Below, one piece after another: positions 1 to 6,627 of a stretch of 8,864 bases of DNA. The stretch covers positions 1 to 8,864 of the forward strand of contig CAYRKW010000095.1 in assembly GCA_964425135.1 (NCBI GenBank), in the 5' to 3' direction. Origin of the DNA: CAYLLD01 sp964425135 (GTDB taxonomy: Bacteria > Pseudomonadota > Alphaproteobacteria > Rhodobacterales > Rhodobacteraceae). Under the pieces are notes generated by a model. The model saw only the letters and a program-made list of their open reading frames with translations. It was not told the DNA's origin and did no database searches. The first letter of the stretch is position 1. Every line of letters begins with the position of its first letter. Position numbers and translations under genes: made by a program.

Positions 1-2238
1 CCATTTGCGCTCGCCCGATGAGATGAACTGATCGATCATGATCTGCGCGCCGTTGACGAAATCGCCGAACTGCGCTTCCCACAAGGTCAGGGTCTGCGGC
101 TCGGCCAGCGAATAACCGTACTCAAATCCAAGCACCGCATATTCCGAAAGCATCGAGTCGATCACTTCATAGCGCGCTTGATCTTCGCGGATATGGTTGA
201 GCGGTTTGTACCGCTCCTCCGTCACCTGATCGATGATGCCTGAATGGCGCTGCGAGAAGGTGCCACGCGTACAATCCTGCCCCGAAAGCCGCACCGGAAA
301 ACCTTCAAGCTGCAAAGACCCGAAGGCCAGAGCCTCCGCCGTGGCCCAGTCGATCCCCTCACCAGCATCGATTGCGGCTTTCTTGTTGGAGAGCATCCGG
401 GCGACGGTTTTATGAGGGTTGTACCCATCGGGAAGACGCGTGAGCGCCGCGCCGATTTCCTCCAATGTCTTTTTGTCCGTCGCCGTCTCGCCACGCTGGT
501 ATTCGGTGTTTTCCTTACCCATCCCCTGCCAGCGGCCGTCGAGCCAGTCTGCCTTGTTGGGGCGGTAATCCTTGCCAGCTTCAAACTCTTCATTGAGATG
601 CGACTGAAACGCAGCTTTGACATCCTCGATCTCGCCTTCAGGCATTAATCCATCGCGGATCAAGCGCTCCGTGTAGAGTTGCAGCGTGGTCTTGTGCTTT
701 TTGATCTTTGTGTACATCGCGGGCTGCGTGAACATCGGTTCATCGCCCTCGTTATGTCCAAAGCGGCGATAACAGAATATGTCGAGAACCACATCCTTGT
801 GGAACTTCTGCCGGAACTCGGTCGCAACCTTGGCGGCATGCACCACTGCCTCCGGATCATCGCCGTTCACGTGGAAAATCGGCGCCTCTACCATCAGCGC
901 GATATCGGTGGGGTAGGGGGAGGAGCGCGAGTTATGGGGCGACGTGGTAAACCCGATCTGATTGTTGACCACGATATGCATCGTGCCGCCGGTTTTGTGA
1001 CCGCGCAGACCCGAAAGACCAAAACACTCCGCAACCACGCCTTGCCCTGCAAAGGCCGCATCACCGTGCAGCAACACAGGCAACACTTGTGTGCGTTCTT
1101 CGTCGTGAAGCTGCCCCTGCTTGGCGCGCGCTTTGCCCAGAACCACTGGATTGACGGCCTCCAGATGGCTGGGATTGGCTGTGAGCGACAGGTGAACGCT
1201 GTTGCCGTCAAATTCACGGTCGGACGAGGCACCCAGATGGTATTTCACATCCCCCGAACCCTCGACCTCTTCGGGCTTGAAGCTACCACCCTGAAACTCG
1301 TTGAAAATCGCACGGTACGGCTTACTCATCACATTGGCGAGCACCGACAGACGGCCGCGATGCGGCATTCCGATCACAATCTCGCGCACACCCAGCGCGC
1401 CGCCGCGTTTGATGATCTGCTCCATCGCCGGGATAAGCGCCTCGCCGCCATCAAGGCCGAACCGTTTGGTCCCCATGTATTTGACATGCAGGAATTTCTC
1501 GAAACCCTCGGCCTCCACCAGCTTATTGAGGATCGCCTTGCGGCCTTCCTTGGTGAACTGGATTTCCTTGCCCAAACCCTCGATCCGCTCCTTCAGCCAG
1601 CCTGATTCCGCGGGATCGGAGATATGCATGTATTGCAGCGCGAATGTGCCGCAATAGGTGCGCTTGAGAAGCGCAACAATCTCGCGGATGGTCGCGGTCT
1701 CCAGCCCAAGCACATGATCGAGGAAAATCGGCCGGTCAAAGTCCTTTTCCTCAAACCCGTAGGATTTGGGATTGAGTTCGGGATGCGGCTCGCGCTTGGA
1801 CAGACCCAAAGGATCAAGATCCGCATCCAGATGCCCCCGATGACGATAGGCGCGGATCAGCATCAGCGCGCGCACACTATCAGTGACCGCCCGCTGCATT
1901 TGCTCATCAGACATGGCAATGCCCATGGCCTTGGCCTTGCCGCCAACTTTGTCTTTGACGTTGGCCTCCGGGTCAGCGGCCCATTGTCCGTCAAGCGCCG
2001 CCGTCAGATCATCGTTCGGCAGCGGCGGCCAGTCGGCCCGCGCCCAGGATGGCCCCGCCGCCTCTCGCTTCACATCGTCTGTATCTTCGGAAAGCCCCGA
2101 AAAATACGCCTGCCACGCCGCATCAACCGACGCAGGATCCTCGGCATATTTCGCATAAATTTGCTCGATATAGGCCGCGTTATGCCCCTGCAGGAACGAT
2201 GATGAATGGAACTGATCGTTTGATGGTTGTTCAGTCAT
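1..2238 (-). CDS. sucA: 2-oxoglutarate dehydrogenase E1 component (partial, C-terminus beyond left edge)
   Basis: Thiamine-diphosphate-dependent E1 of the 2-oxoglutarate dehydrogenase complex. It decarboxylates 2-oxoglutarate and passes the succinyl group to the lipoyl arm of E2 (SucB) in the cytoplasm. The minus strand is open from ATG at 2236-2238 to position 1, giving 746 codons of a family usually near 985, so about 240 C-terminal residues are missing. Visible parts: the N-terminal E2-binding type helix (FLQGHNAAYIEQIY, about residues 15-28); RHRGHLDADLDPLG (about 132-145); GMPHRGRL with active-site His (about 289-296); LHGDAAFAGQG (about 392-402); NNQIGF with the Mg/ThDP asparagine (about 424-429); HVNGDDPEA (about 457-465); RRFGHNEGDEP (about 490-500); and SGQDCTRGTFSQRH of the pyrimidine-binding domain (about 651-664). 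The ribosome site is weak (GAGAA a few bases upstream). It begins 27 bases after the small gene and is probably last of the visible operon, with sucB expected next. Confidence 0.97.
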   Translation of the reverse strand, partial: MTEQPSNDQFHSSSFLQGHNAAYIEQIYAKYAEDPASVDAAWQAYFSGLSEDTDDVKREAAGPSWARADWPPLPNDDLTAALDGQWAADPEANVKDKVGGKAKAMGIAMSDEQMQRAVTDSVRALMLIRAYRHRGHLDADLDPLGLSKREPHPELNPKSYGFEEKDFDRPIFLDHVLGLETATIREIVALLKRTYCGTFALQYMHISDPAESGWLKERIEGLGKEIQFTKEGRKAILNKLVEAEGFEKFLHVKYMGTKRFGLDGGEALIPAMEQIIKRGGALGVREIVIGMPHRGRLSVLANVMSKPYRAIFNEFQGGSFKPEEVEGSGDVKYHLGASSDREFDGNSVHLSLTANPSHLEAVNPVVLGKARAKQGQLHDEERTQVLPVLLHGDAAFAGQGVVAECFGLSGLRGHKTGGTMHIVVNNQIGFTTSPHNSRSSPYPTDIALMVEAPIFHVNGDDPEAVVHAAKVATEFRQKFHKDVVLDIFCYRRFGHNEGDEPMFTQPAMYTKIKKHKTTLQLYTERLIRDGLMPEGEIEDVKAAFQSHLNEEFEAGKDYRPNKADWLDGRWQGMGKENTEYQRGETATDKKTLEEIGAALTRLPDGYNPHKTVARMLSNKKAAIDAGEGIDWATAEALAFGSLQLEGFPVRLSGQDCTRGTFSQRHSGIIDQVTEERYKPLNHIREDQARYEVIDSMLSEYAVLGFEYGYSLAEPQTLTLWEAQFGDFVNGAQIMIDQFISSGERKW

Positions 2239-2265
2239 ATTGTTCTCAGGTGTGTGACCCGACCC

Positions 2266-2505
2266 CTAGTTGAATGGCTTGCATTTGAACTCAAACACTG
2301 AAAATCCGAGCGCGCCCTTCATGCCCGGTTGCGATCTGCTCTGTTGCGAGGCGACACCTTGCTGCGCACAGAATTTTTTCGCAGCATCGGCGAGACGTTC
2401 TGCCGACACGCGCCAAGGGTGATAGGCATAACCGGCTTTGCCGCCCTGATCTGTCCAGCGCGCGCCCGGAACGCTTGGGATCACTTTCACAACAAACTGA
2501 TCCAT
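2266..2505 (-). CDS. small protein of unknown function between sucD and sucA
   Basis: I do not recognise this gene. From ATG at 2503-2505 it encodes 79 residues (MDQFVVKVIP... to ...FEFKCKPFN, TAG at 2266-2268). This start has a strong ribosome site, AAGGAG nine bases upstream, which is why I chose it. The same frame is open to a TTG at 2602-2604, giving 112 residues. The extra part (AVLLANPVSAVAQ) looks like the hydrophobic core and AxA cleavage site of a signal peptide but lacks a basic N-terminus. That basic stretch (RSRRRN) lies in the overlapping frame starting GTG at 2600-2602. The 79-residue part has two cysteines (KKFCAQQ and EFKCKPF), compatible with a disulfide in an exported protein. 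It is tightly packed between sucD and sucA and so probably co-transcribed. It could be cytoplasmic (79 aa), exported with a frame error in the sequence, or a decaying exported protein. Confidence 0.55.
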   Translation of the reverse strand: MDQFVVKVIPSVPGARWTDQGGKAGYAYHPWRVSAERLADAAKKFCAQQGVASQQSRSQPGMKGALGFSVFEFKCKPFN

Positions 2506-2514
2506 GGGTTTAAA

Positions 2515-2520
2515 CTCCTT
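2515..2520 (-). promoter_or_regulatory. strong Shine-Dalgarno favouring the internal ATG of the small gene
   Basis: AAGGAG on the minus strand, nine bases before the ATG at 2503-2505. It is the best ribosome site near this small gene and supports a 79-residue product. It also lies inside the longer open frame, encoding Lys-Glu, so it could be a chance match. Confidence 0.5.
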
Positions 2521-2607
2521 TTGCGCCACAGCGCTGACAGGATTGGCCAGCAGAACCGCAGTGCAAAAAGCCGATCGCCAAGTTTCGTCTCCGGGAACGC
2601 ACAAAAG

Positions 2608-3489
2608 TTACCCAATCGCCTCCAGCACCGCTTCGCCCAGTTTCGCGGGGCTTTCAGCAACCACGATCCCGGCTGACCGCATGGCCTCGATCTTTTCGTC
2701 CGCGCCGCCCTTGCCGCCTGACACAATCGCGCCCGCGTGACCCATGCGGCGACCCGGTGGTGCCGTGCGTCCGGCGATAAATCCGGCGATGGGTTTGGAA
2801 CGGCCCGCTTTTTTCTCGGATTTGATAAATTCGGCAGCATCCTCTTCGGCAGATCCGCCAATCTCGCCGATCATGATAATCGAATGGGTGTCGTCATCGG
2901 CCAGCAGCATCTCCAGCACTTCCAGATGCTCGGTCCCTTTGATCGGATCACCGCCAATGCCGATGCAGGTCGATTGTCCAAGCCCGATGGCGGTGGTTTG
3001 CCCCACCGCCTCATAGGTCAGCGTGCCAGAGCGCGAGACCACCCCGACAGAGCCGGGCTTGTGGATGTGCCCGGGCATGATGCCGATCTTACAGGCGCCC
3101 GGCGTGATGACACCCGGACAATTTGGCCCGATCAGACGGCTTGATGACCCCTCCAGCGCCCGTTTGACCTTCATCATATCGAGGACCGGAATACCCTCAG
3201 TTATGGCGACGATCAGCGGCATCTGCGCATCAATCGCCTCCAAAATCGCATCGGCAGCAAACGGCGGCGGCACATAAATCGCCGTCGCATTCGCCCCTGT
3301 GGCATGCATCGCCTCATGCACGGTGTCGAAAACTGGTAGCCCGATATGCGACGTCCCGCCCTTGCCCGGCGTCACGCCCCCGACCATTTGCGTGCCGTAC
3401 TCGACCGCCTGTTCGGAATGAAACGTTCCCTGAGAGCCGGTCAGACCCTGACAGATAACCTTGGTGTCTTTGTCTACGAGAATTGCCAT
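2608..3489 (-). CDS. sucD: succinyl-CoA synthetase (ligase) alpha subunit
   Basis: Alpha subunit of the alpha/beta succinyl-CoA synthetase. With SucC it converts succinyl-CoA, phosphate and NDP to succinate, CoA and NTP, and this subunit carries the phosphohistidine and binds CoA. The 293-residue product is full length. The N-terminal CoA-binding Rossmann domain has CQGLTGSQGTFH (residues 13-24) and GGVTPGKGG (37-45). LIGPNCPGVI is at 119-128 and GIMPGHIHKPGSVGVVSRSGTLTYE at about 136-160. GEIGG (208-212) holds the glutamate that helps position the phosphohistidine, and GRRMGHAGAI places the catalytic His at 251. ATG at 3487-3489 is preceded by AAGGGG (3498-3503) with 8-base spacing. That site overlaps the end of sucC, so the two subunits are probably translationally coupled. 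Only five bases separate it from sucC. Confidence 0.98.
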   Translation of the reverse strand: MAILVDKDTKVICQGLTGSQGTFHSEQAVEYGTQMVGGVTPGKGGTSHIGLPVFDTVHEAMHATGANATAIYVPPPFAADAILEAIDAQMPLIVAITEGIPVLDMMKVKRALEGSSSRLIGPNCPGVITPGACKIGIMPGHIHKPGSVGVVSRSGTLTYEAVGQTTAIGLGQSTCIGIGGDPIKGTEHLEVLEMLLADDDTHSIIMIGEIGGSAEEDAAEFIKSEKKAGRSKPIAGFIAGRTAPPGRRMGHAGAIVSGGKGGADEKIEAMRSAGIVVAESPAKLGEAVLEAIG

Positions 3490-3494
3490 GACGC

Positions 3495-4688
3495 TTACCC
3501 CTTCACCGCTTTAACAATCTTCTCCGCCGCATCACCCAGATCGTCAGCGGCGATACAGTCCACGTCACTATCGTTGATGATTGCTTTGCCTTCCTCGACA
3601 TTGGTCCCCTCCAGCCGCACCACCAGCGGCACTTTCAGACCCACCTCTTTGACCGCCGCAACCACGCCTTCCGCGATCACATCGCAGCGCATGATGCCGC
3701 CGAAGATATTGACCAGAATACCCTTCACGTTCGGGTCTGACGTGATGATTTTGAACGCCTCGGTCACCTTCTCCTTCGTCGCCCCGCCGCCAACATCCAG
3801 AAAGTTGGCAGGCTCAGCGCCGTAGAGCTTGATAATATCCATAGTGCTCATCGCCAGACCCGCACCGTTGACCATGCAGCCAATCTCGCCGTCGAGCGCA
3901 ATATAATTTAGGTCGTGCTTGGAGGCCGCGAGCTCCTTGGGGTCTTCCTCGGTTTCATCGCGCAGCGCCAGAATATCCGACTGGCGGTAGAGCGCGTTCG
4001 AATCGAACCCCATTTTCGCATCGAGGCACAGCAGATCGCCCTTATCGGTCACAACCAGCGGGTTGATTTCCAGCATCTCCATGTCCTTCTCGATAAACAT
4101 CTTGTAGAGCGTCGAGATCAGCTTCACGCACTGCTTGACCTGCGCGCCTTCCAACTCCAACGCAAACGCAACACGCCGACCGTGAAACGCGCTCAGACCA
4201 GAGGCGGGATCGACGCTGAATGTCAGGATTTTTTCCGGGGTCTCGGCGGCGACATCCTCGATGTTCATGCCCCCTTCGGTCGAGCAGACGAATGAGACGC
4301 GGCTTGATACCCGATCAACCAGAACCGCAAGATACAACTCGCGCGCAATCGACGAGCCATCCTCGATGTAAACACGGTTGACGACTTTACCTGCCGGTCC
4401 GGTTTGATGCGTGACCAGCGTGCGGCCCAGCATCTTCTCCGCTTCGCTCGCTGCCGCTCCGACCGACTTGACCACACGCACGCCGCCTGCTTCGCCAGCT
4501 TCCGCTTCTTTGAACGAACCCTTGCCGCGGCCGCCTGCGTGGATTTGCGCTTTCACGACCCAAATCGGCCCATCCATTTCGCCCGCCGCTGCCTTCGCGT
4601 TTTCCGAGGCAAGGACGACGCGGCCATCTGATACGGGCGCGCCGTAGGATGCCAGAAGTTGTTTGGCCTGATACTCGTGGATGTTCAT
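3495..4688 (-). CDS. sucC: succinyl-CoA synthetase (ligase) beta subunit
   Basis: Beta subunit of succinyl-CoA synthetase, partner of SucD. It binds nucleotide and Mg and sets the ADP or GDP preference, which I cannot decide from this reading. The 397-residue product matches the usual family length. It starts with the typical MNIHEYQAKQLL. The ATP-grasp domain shows VVKAQIHAGGRGKGS (residues 44-58) and LEINPLVV with the metal-binding Glu/Asn (206-213), followed by DAKMGFD. The C-terminal ligase domain has NGAGLAMSTMDIIKLYGAEPANFLDVGGGA (274-303), NIFGGIMRCDVIAEG (327-341) and LEGTN (359-363). ATG at 4686-4688 has AAAGGA at 4698-4703, nine bases upstream. It is the first gene of the sucC-sucD-small gene-sucA cluster. 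A 343-base non-coding region with paired palindromes precedes it, so regulation of the cluster probably acts there. Confidence 0.98.
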   Translation of the reverse strand: MNIHEYQAKQLLASYGAPVSDGRVVLASENAKAAAGEMDGPIWVVKAQIHAGGRGKGSFKEAEAGEAGGVRVVKSVGAAASEAEKMLGRTLVTHQTGPAGKVVNRVYIEDGSSIARELYLAVLVDRVSSRVSFVCSTEGGMNIEDVAAETPEKILTFSVDPASGLSAFHGRRVAFALELEGAQVKQCVKLISTLYKMFIEKDMEMLEINPLVVTDKGDLLCLDAKMGFDSNALYRQSDILALRDETEEDPKELAASKHDLNYIALDGEIGCMVNGAGLAMSTMDIIKLYGAEPANFLDVGGGATKEKVTEAFKIITSDPNVKGILVNIFGGIMRCDVIAEGVVAAVKEVGLKVPLVVRLEGTNVEEGKAIINDSDVDCIAADDLGDAAEKIVKAVKG

Positions 4689-4971
4689 GAGGGATGGTCC
4701 TTTGGTCCTGTCTTCGGCGCGTGCAGCGCAGCGCTTCGTGCAATTCTATGACACGGGCCACTTAGGGCAGATATAGCAAATGTAGGGTTAACGGGCGCTG
4801 CAATGCGAAAATTGATTTTTTGTGATCACAATGAATTTCATGTGATCACATATTTATTTCGGCGGGGCGATCAAGGGTAAAACTGAGTCGAAATCGGCGC
4901 AATGCACCCCAATCTGTCCTGAATTGACGCAGAATGGGTGATCTGAAATGTATCGCTGCGTCTCAAGGCAC
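4689..4971 (-). promoter_or_regulatory. sucC upstream (promoter/leader) region
   Basis: No gene is supported here. The region lies between the mdh terminator and sucC and must hold the promoter if the suc cluster is transcribed independently. It contains a markedly AT-rich stretch (about 4806-4860) with two identical palindromes. Two weak promoter possibilities are visible on the minus strand. One is an extended -10 (TGC-TATATC, 4770-4778) without a clear -35. The other is TTGATC with TATGTG 16 bases downstream, whose -10 overlaps the right-hand palindrome. Neither is strong enough to choose between. Confidence 0.5.
4821..4850. promoter_or_regulatory. twin palindromic operator candidate upstream of sucC
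   Basis: TGTGATCACA, a perfect 10-bp palindrome, occurs at 4821-4830 and again at 4841-4850, exactly 20 bp apart (about two helical turns). The spacer plus one base, ATGAATTTCAT (4831-4841), is itself symmetric about its central T, so the 30-bp block is nearly one large palindrome. This is typical of sites bound cooperatively by a dimeric regulator. The motif lacks the 6-base spacer of a CRP site, and I do not know which regulator binds it. Confidence 0.6.
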
Positions 4972-5007
4972 AAAAAAACGCACCCGAATGCGTATATTCG
5001 GGTGCGT
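4972..5007 (-). terminator. Rho-independent terminator after mdh
   Basis: An 11-bp perfect stem (4978-4988 pairing with 4997-5007, arm CGCACCCGAA) with an 8-base loop is followed on the minus strand by seven T (4972-4978 as A on the plus strand). It begins 24 bases after the mdh stop. The plus-strand side has no T tract, so it acts only on minus-strand transcripts. It argues that most mdh transcripts end before sucC. Confidence 0.93.
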
Positions 5008-5031
5008 CAAATTGGATCAGATAGCTGAAAT

Positions 5032-5994
5032 TCAGCTCAGACTGTCATCAATGCCCTTGCACGCATCGACAAGTCCTTCGACCGCGCTGACCGATTTGTC
5101 GAACATGGCTTTTTCATCCTTGTTCAACTCGATCTCGACAACTTTCTCGACGCCGCCTGCACCAATCACGGTGGGAACGCCAACATACATGCCTTTGAGC
5201 CCATAAGCGTCTTCCACATGCGCAGCACAGGGGAGCACACGCTTGAGGTCTTTGAGATACGCCTCAGCCATCGCAATCGCGCTGGTCGCGGGTGCGTAAT
5301 AGGCAGAACCTGTTTTGAGCAATCCCACGATCTCCGCACCGCCATCGCGGGTGCGCTGGACAATCGCATCCAGCTTGTCCTGGGTTGTCCATCCCATCTT
5401 TACCAGATCGGGCAGGGGAATACCTGCAACTGTTGAATAGCGCGTTAGCGGCACCATCGTGTCGCCATGACCGCCCAAAACGAAGGCATTTACATCGCGG
5501 GTTGAGACGTTGAATTCATCCGCCAAAAAGTGCTGGAAACGCGCACTATCCAGAACGCCCGCCATGCCCACGACCTTCTCATGGGGCAGGCCTGAAAATT
5601 CGCGCAACGCCCAGACCATCGCATCCAGCGGGTTGGTGATGCAAATCACAAACGCATTGGGTGCATGCGTCTTGATGCCTTCACCAACCGATTTCATGAC
5701 CTTGAGATTAATTCCCAGCAGGTCATCACGGCTCATACCCGGCTTGCGGGCAACACCAGCGGTGACAATGCATACATCTGCGCCTGCAATATCCGCATAA
5801 TCGGTTGTGCCGCGCATCACTGCGTCAAATCCTTCAACCGGGCTGCTCTCTGCAATATCGAGGGCTTTGCCCTGCGGGATACCATCAGCAATGTCGAAAA
5901 GGACGATATCGCCCATTTCCTTGAGCCCTGCGAGATGGGCCAAAGTTCCGCCGATCATACCGGCGCCGATCATCGCGATTTTTGCTCTAGCCAT
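5032..5994 (-). CDS. mdh: malate dehydrogenase (NAD-dependent, LDH-like type)
   Basis: Oxidises malate to oxaloacetate with NAD in the TCA cycle, in the cytoplasm. The 320-residue product is full length and belongs to the lactate-dehydrogenase-like malate dehydrogenase group typical of alphaproteobacteria. The NAD fold shows GAGMIGG (residues 10-16) and an acidic end of strand two (LFDI, Asp34). The substrate loop VARKPGMSRDDL (81-92) has arginine at 83, the residue that separates malate from lactate dehydrogenases, and a second arginine at 89. ITNPLDAM is at 119-126. GMAGVLDSARF (143-153) supplies Asp149 and Arg152, and GGHGDTMVPL carries the catalytic His176. ATG at 5992-5994 has GGAG six bases upstream. 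The TGA stop lies in a 15-bp palindrome and is followed by a strong terminator. The gene is upstream of sucC in the order usual for this group. Confidence 0.98.
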   Translation of the reverse strand: MARAKIAMIGAGMIGGTLAHLAGLKEMGDIVLFDIADGIPQGKALDIAESSPVEGFDAVMRGTTDYADIAGADVCIVTAGVARKPGMSRDDLLGINLKVMKSVGEGIKTHAPNAFVICITNPLDAMVWALREFSGLPHEKVVGMAGVLDSARFQHFLADEFNVSTRDVNAFVLGGHGDTMVPLTRYSTVAGIPLPDLVKMGWTTQDKLDAIVQRTRDGGAEIVGLLKTGSAYYAPATSAIAMAEAYLKDLKRVLPCAAHVEDAYGLKGMYVGVPTVIGAGGVEKVVEIELNKDEKAMFDKSVSAVEGLVDACKGIDDSLS

Positions 5995-6215
5995 CTCAAT
6001 CTCCGTAATGCTCGTGTGACGCGGCGCGACCTAACGGGTTTGTCTGCGCATCGCAAGTGGCAAGCGCGTCACACCATGTGTGGTTTGCGTTCTACACCGC
6101 AAAGCTTGCGCGATGGTTAGGAGGGACGGTGACCACTTGGAAGCGCGTTTCGCATCCCTACTGATCAATCCTCAAAGACAATGCCAATCGGCCCGTTCTC
6201 CTCCCTACCTCAAAT
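5995..6215 (-). promoter_or_regulatory. mdh upstream region with inverted repeats
   Basis: No gene is seen here; it should hold the mdh promoter and 5' leader. GTGTGACGCG at 6014-6023 is repeated in inverted orientation at 6065-6074 (perfect 10 of 10, 41 bases between). TTTGCG at 6084-6089 and CGCAAA at 6098-6103 form a palindrome with 8-base spacer, and a further TTGCG lies at 6106-6110. I could not identify a convincing -35/-10 pair. From about 6111 to 6215 I see nothing specific. Confidence 0.4.
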
Positions 6216-6222
6216 CCCACCC

Positions 6223-6295
6223 GTCCCGGCCTTGAGCCGGGACCTCTCACAGCCTTTGCGCATGTCCCGACGAGGCCCCGGATCAAGTCCGGGGC
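6223..6295. repeat. inverted pair of REP-like hairpins
   Basis: The first hairpin has arms GTCCCGGC (6223-6230) and GCCGGGAC (6236-6243) around loop CTTGA. The second has arms GCCCCGGA (6275-6282) and TCCGGGGC (6288-6295) around TCAAG, the reverse complement of CTTGA. They are the same element in opposite orientation, with compensating stem changes and a conserved loop. Hairpins of this CCCGG-CTTGA-CCGGG style recur between genes in many alphaproteobacteria, so this is probably one copy of a dispersed family. Neither has a T tract, so they are not ordinary terminators. Confidence 0.65.
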
Positions 6296-6382
6296 GGGCG
6301 CGTGAACACAACCATTGCCTCAATACCCATTTCACCGTCCGCTCCGATTAACTTTCAGCCTCCGCGCATCCGACTGTGCATC

Positions 6383-6482
6383 NNNNNNNNNNNNNNNNNN
6401 NNNNNNNNNNNNNNNNNNNNNNNNNNNNNNNNNNNNNNNNNNNNNNNNNNNNNNNNNNNNNNNNNNNNNNNNNNNNNNNNNN
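6383..6482. other. assembly gap (100 N) inside a repeat
   Basis: Exactly 100 N are present, a customary placeholder for a gap of unknown length. The same 17 bases, GCATCCGACTGTGCATC, stand immediately before (6366-6382) and after (6483-6499) the gap. The gap therefore lies within, or was caused by, the TGTGCAT repeat. The true length could be zero, if the contigs simply overlap, or longer. Confidence 0.95.
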
Positions 6483-6491
6483 GCATCCGAC

Positions 6492-6531
6492 TGTGCATCG
6501 ATTGTGCATTGCTTGTGCATAGGATGTGCAT
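6492..6531. repeat. array of TGTGCAT heptamers with 11-bp period
   Basis: TGTGCAT occurs at 6492, 6503, 6514 and 6525, each exactly 11 bases after the last, with four variable bases between copies. Another copy stands at 6375 on the other side of the gap, preceded by a degenerate CGCGCAT 12 bases earlier. The conserved heptamers with variable spacers put each copy on about the same face of the helix, which suggests a multi-site protein-binding array rather than a simple microsatellite. It is intergenic, between the HU terminator and mdh. Its function is unknown to me. Confidence 0.75.
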
Positions 6532-6542
6532 CCCGATCCTCC

Positions 6543-6584
6543 GTGTTAACCCCACAAAGCAAGGGACCGGACGCAGTGTTAACC
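6543..6584. repeat. direct repeat of GTGTTAACC, 33 bp apart
   Basis: GTGTTAACC is found at 6543-6551 and 6576-6584. The 33-base distance is three times the 11-base period of the neighbouring heptamer array. Each contains the hexamer palindrome GTTAAC. It may be part of the same intergenic element. No known site is assigned. Confidence 0.5.
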
Positions 6585-6627
6585 AAATGAGCCGCATATC
6601 GACCGTACGCACTATCGAATTGGGTAC

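Noticed and set aside
679..1605. 308-codon plus-strand open frame
   Set aside because: It lies entirely antisense to sucA, whose motifs are unambiguous, and its product resembles no family. It is a shadow of GC-rich codon use.
4821..4850. CRP/FNR binding site
   Set aside because: TGTGA and TCACA halves are present but adjacent, without the 6-base spacer needed for CRP. The FNR TTGAT-N4-ATCAA pattern is also absent.
6366..6531. CRISPR array
   Set aside because: The repeat unit is 7 bases with 4-base spacers, far below CRISPR repeat and spacer sizes, and no cas gene is present.
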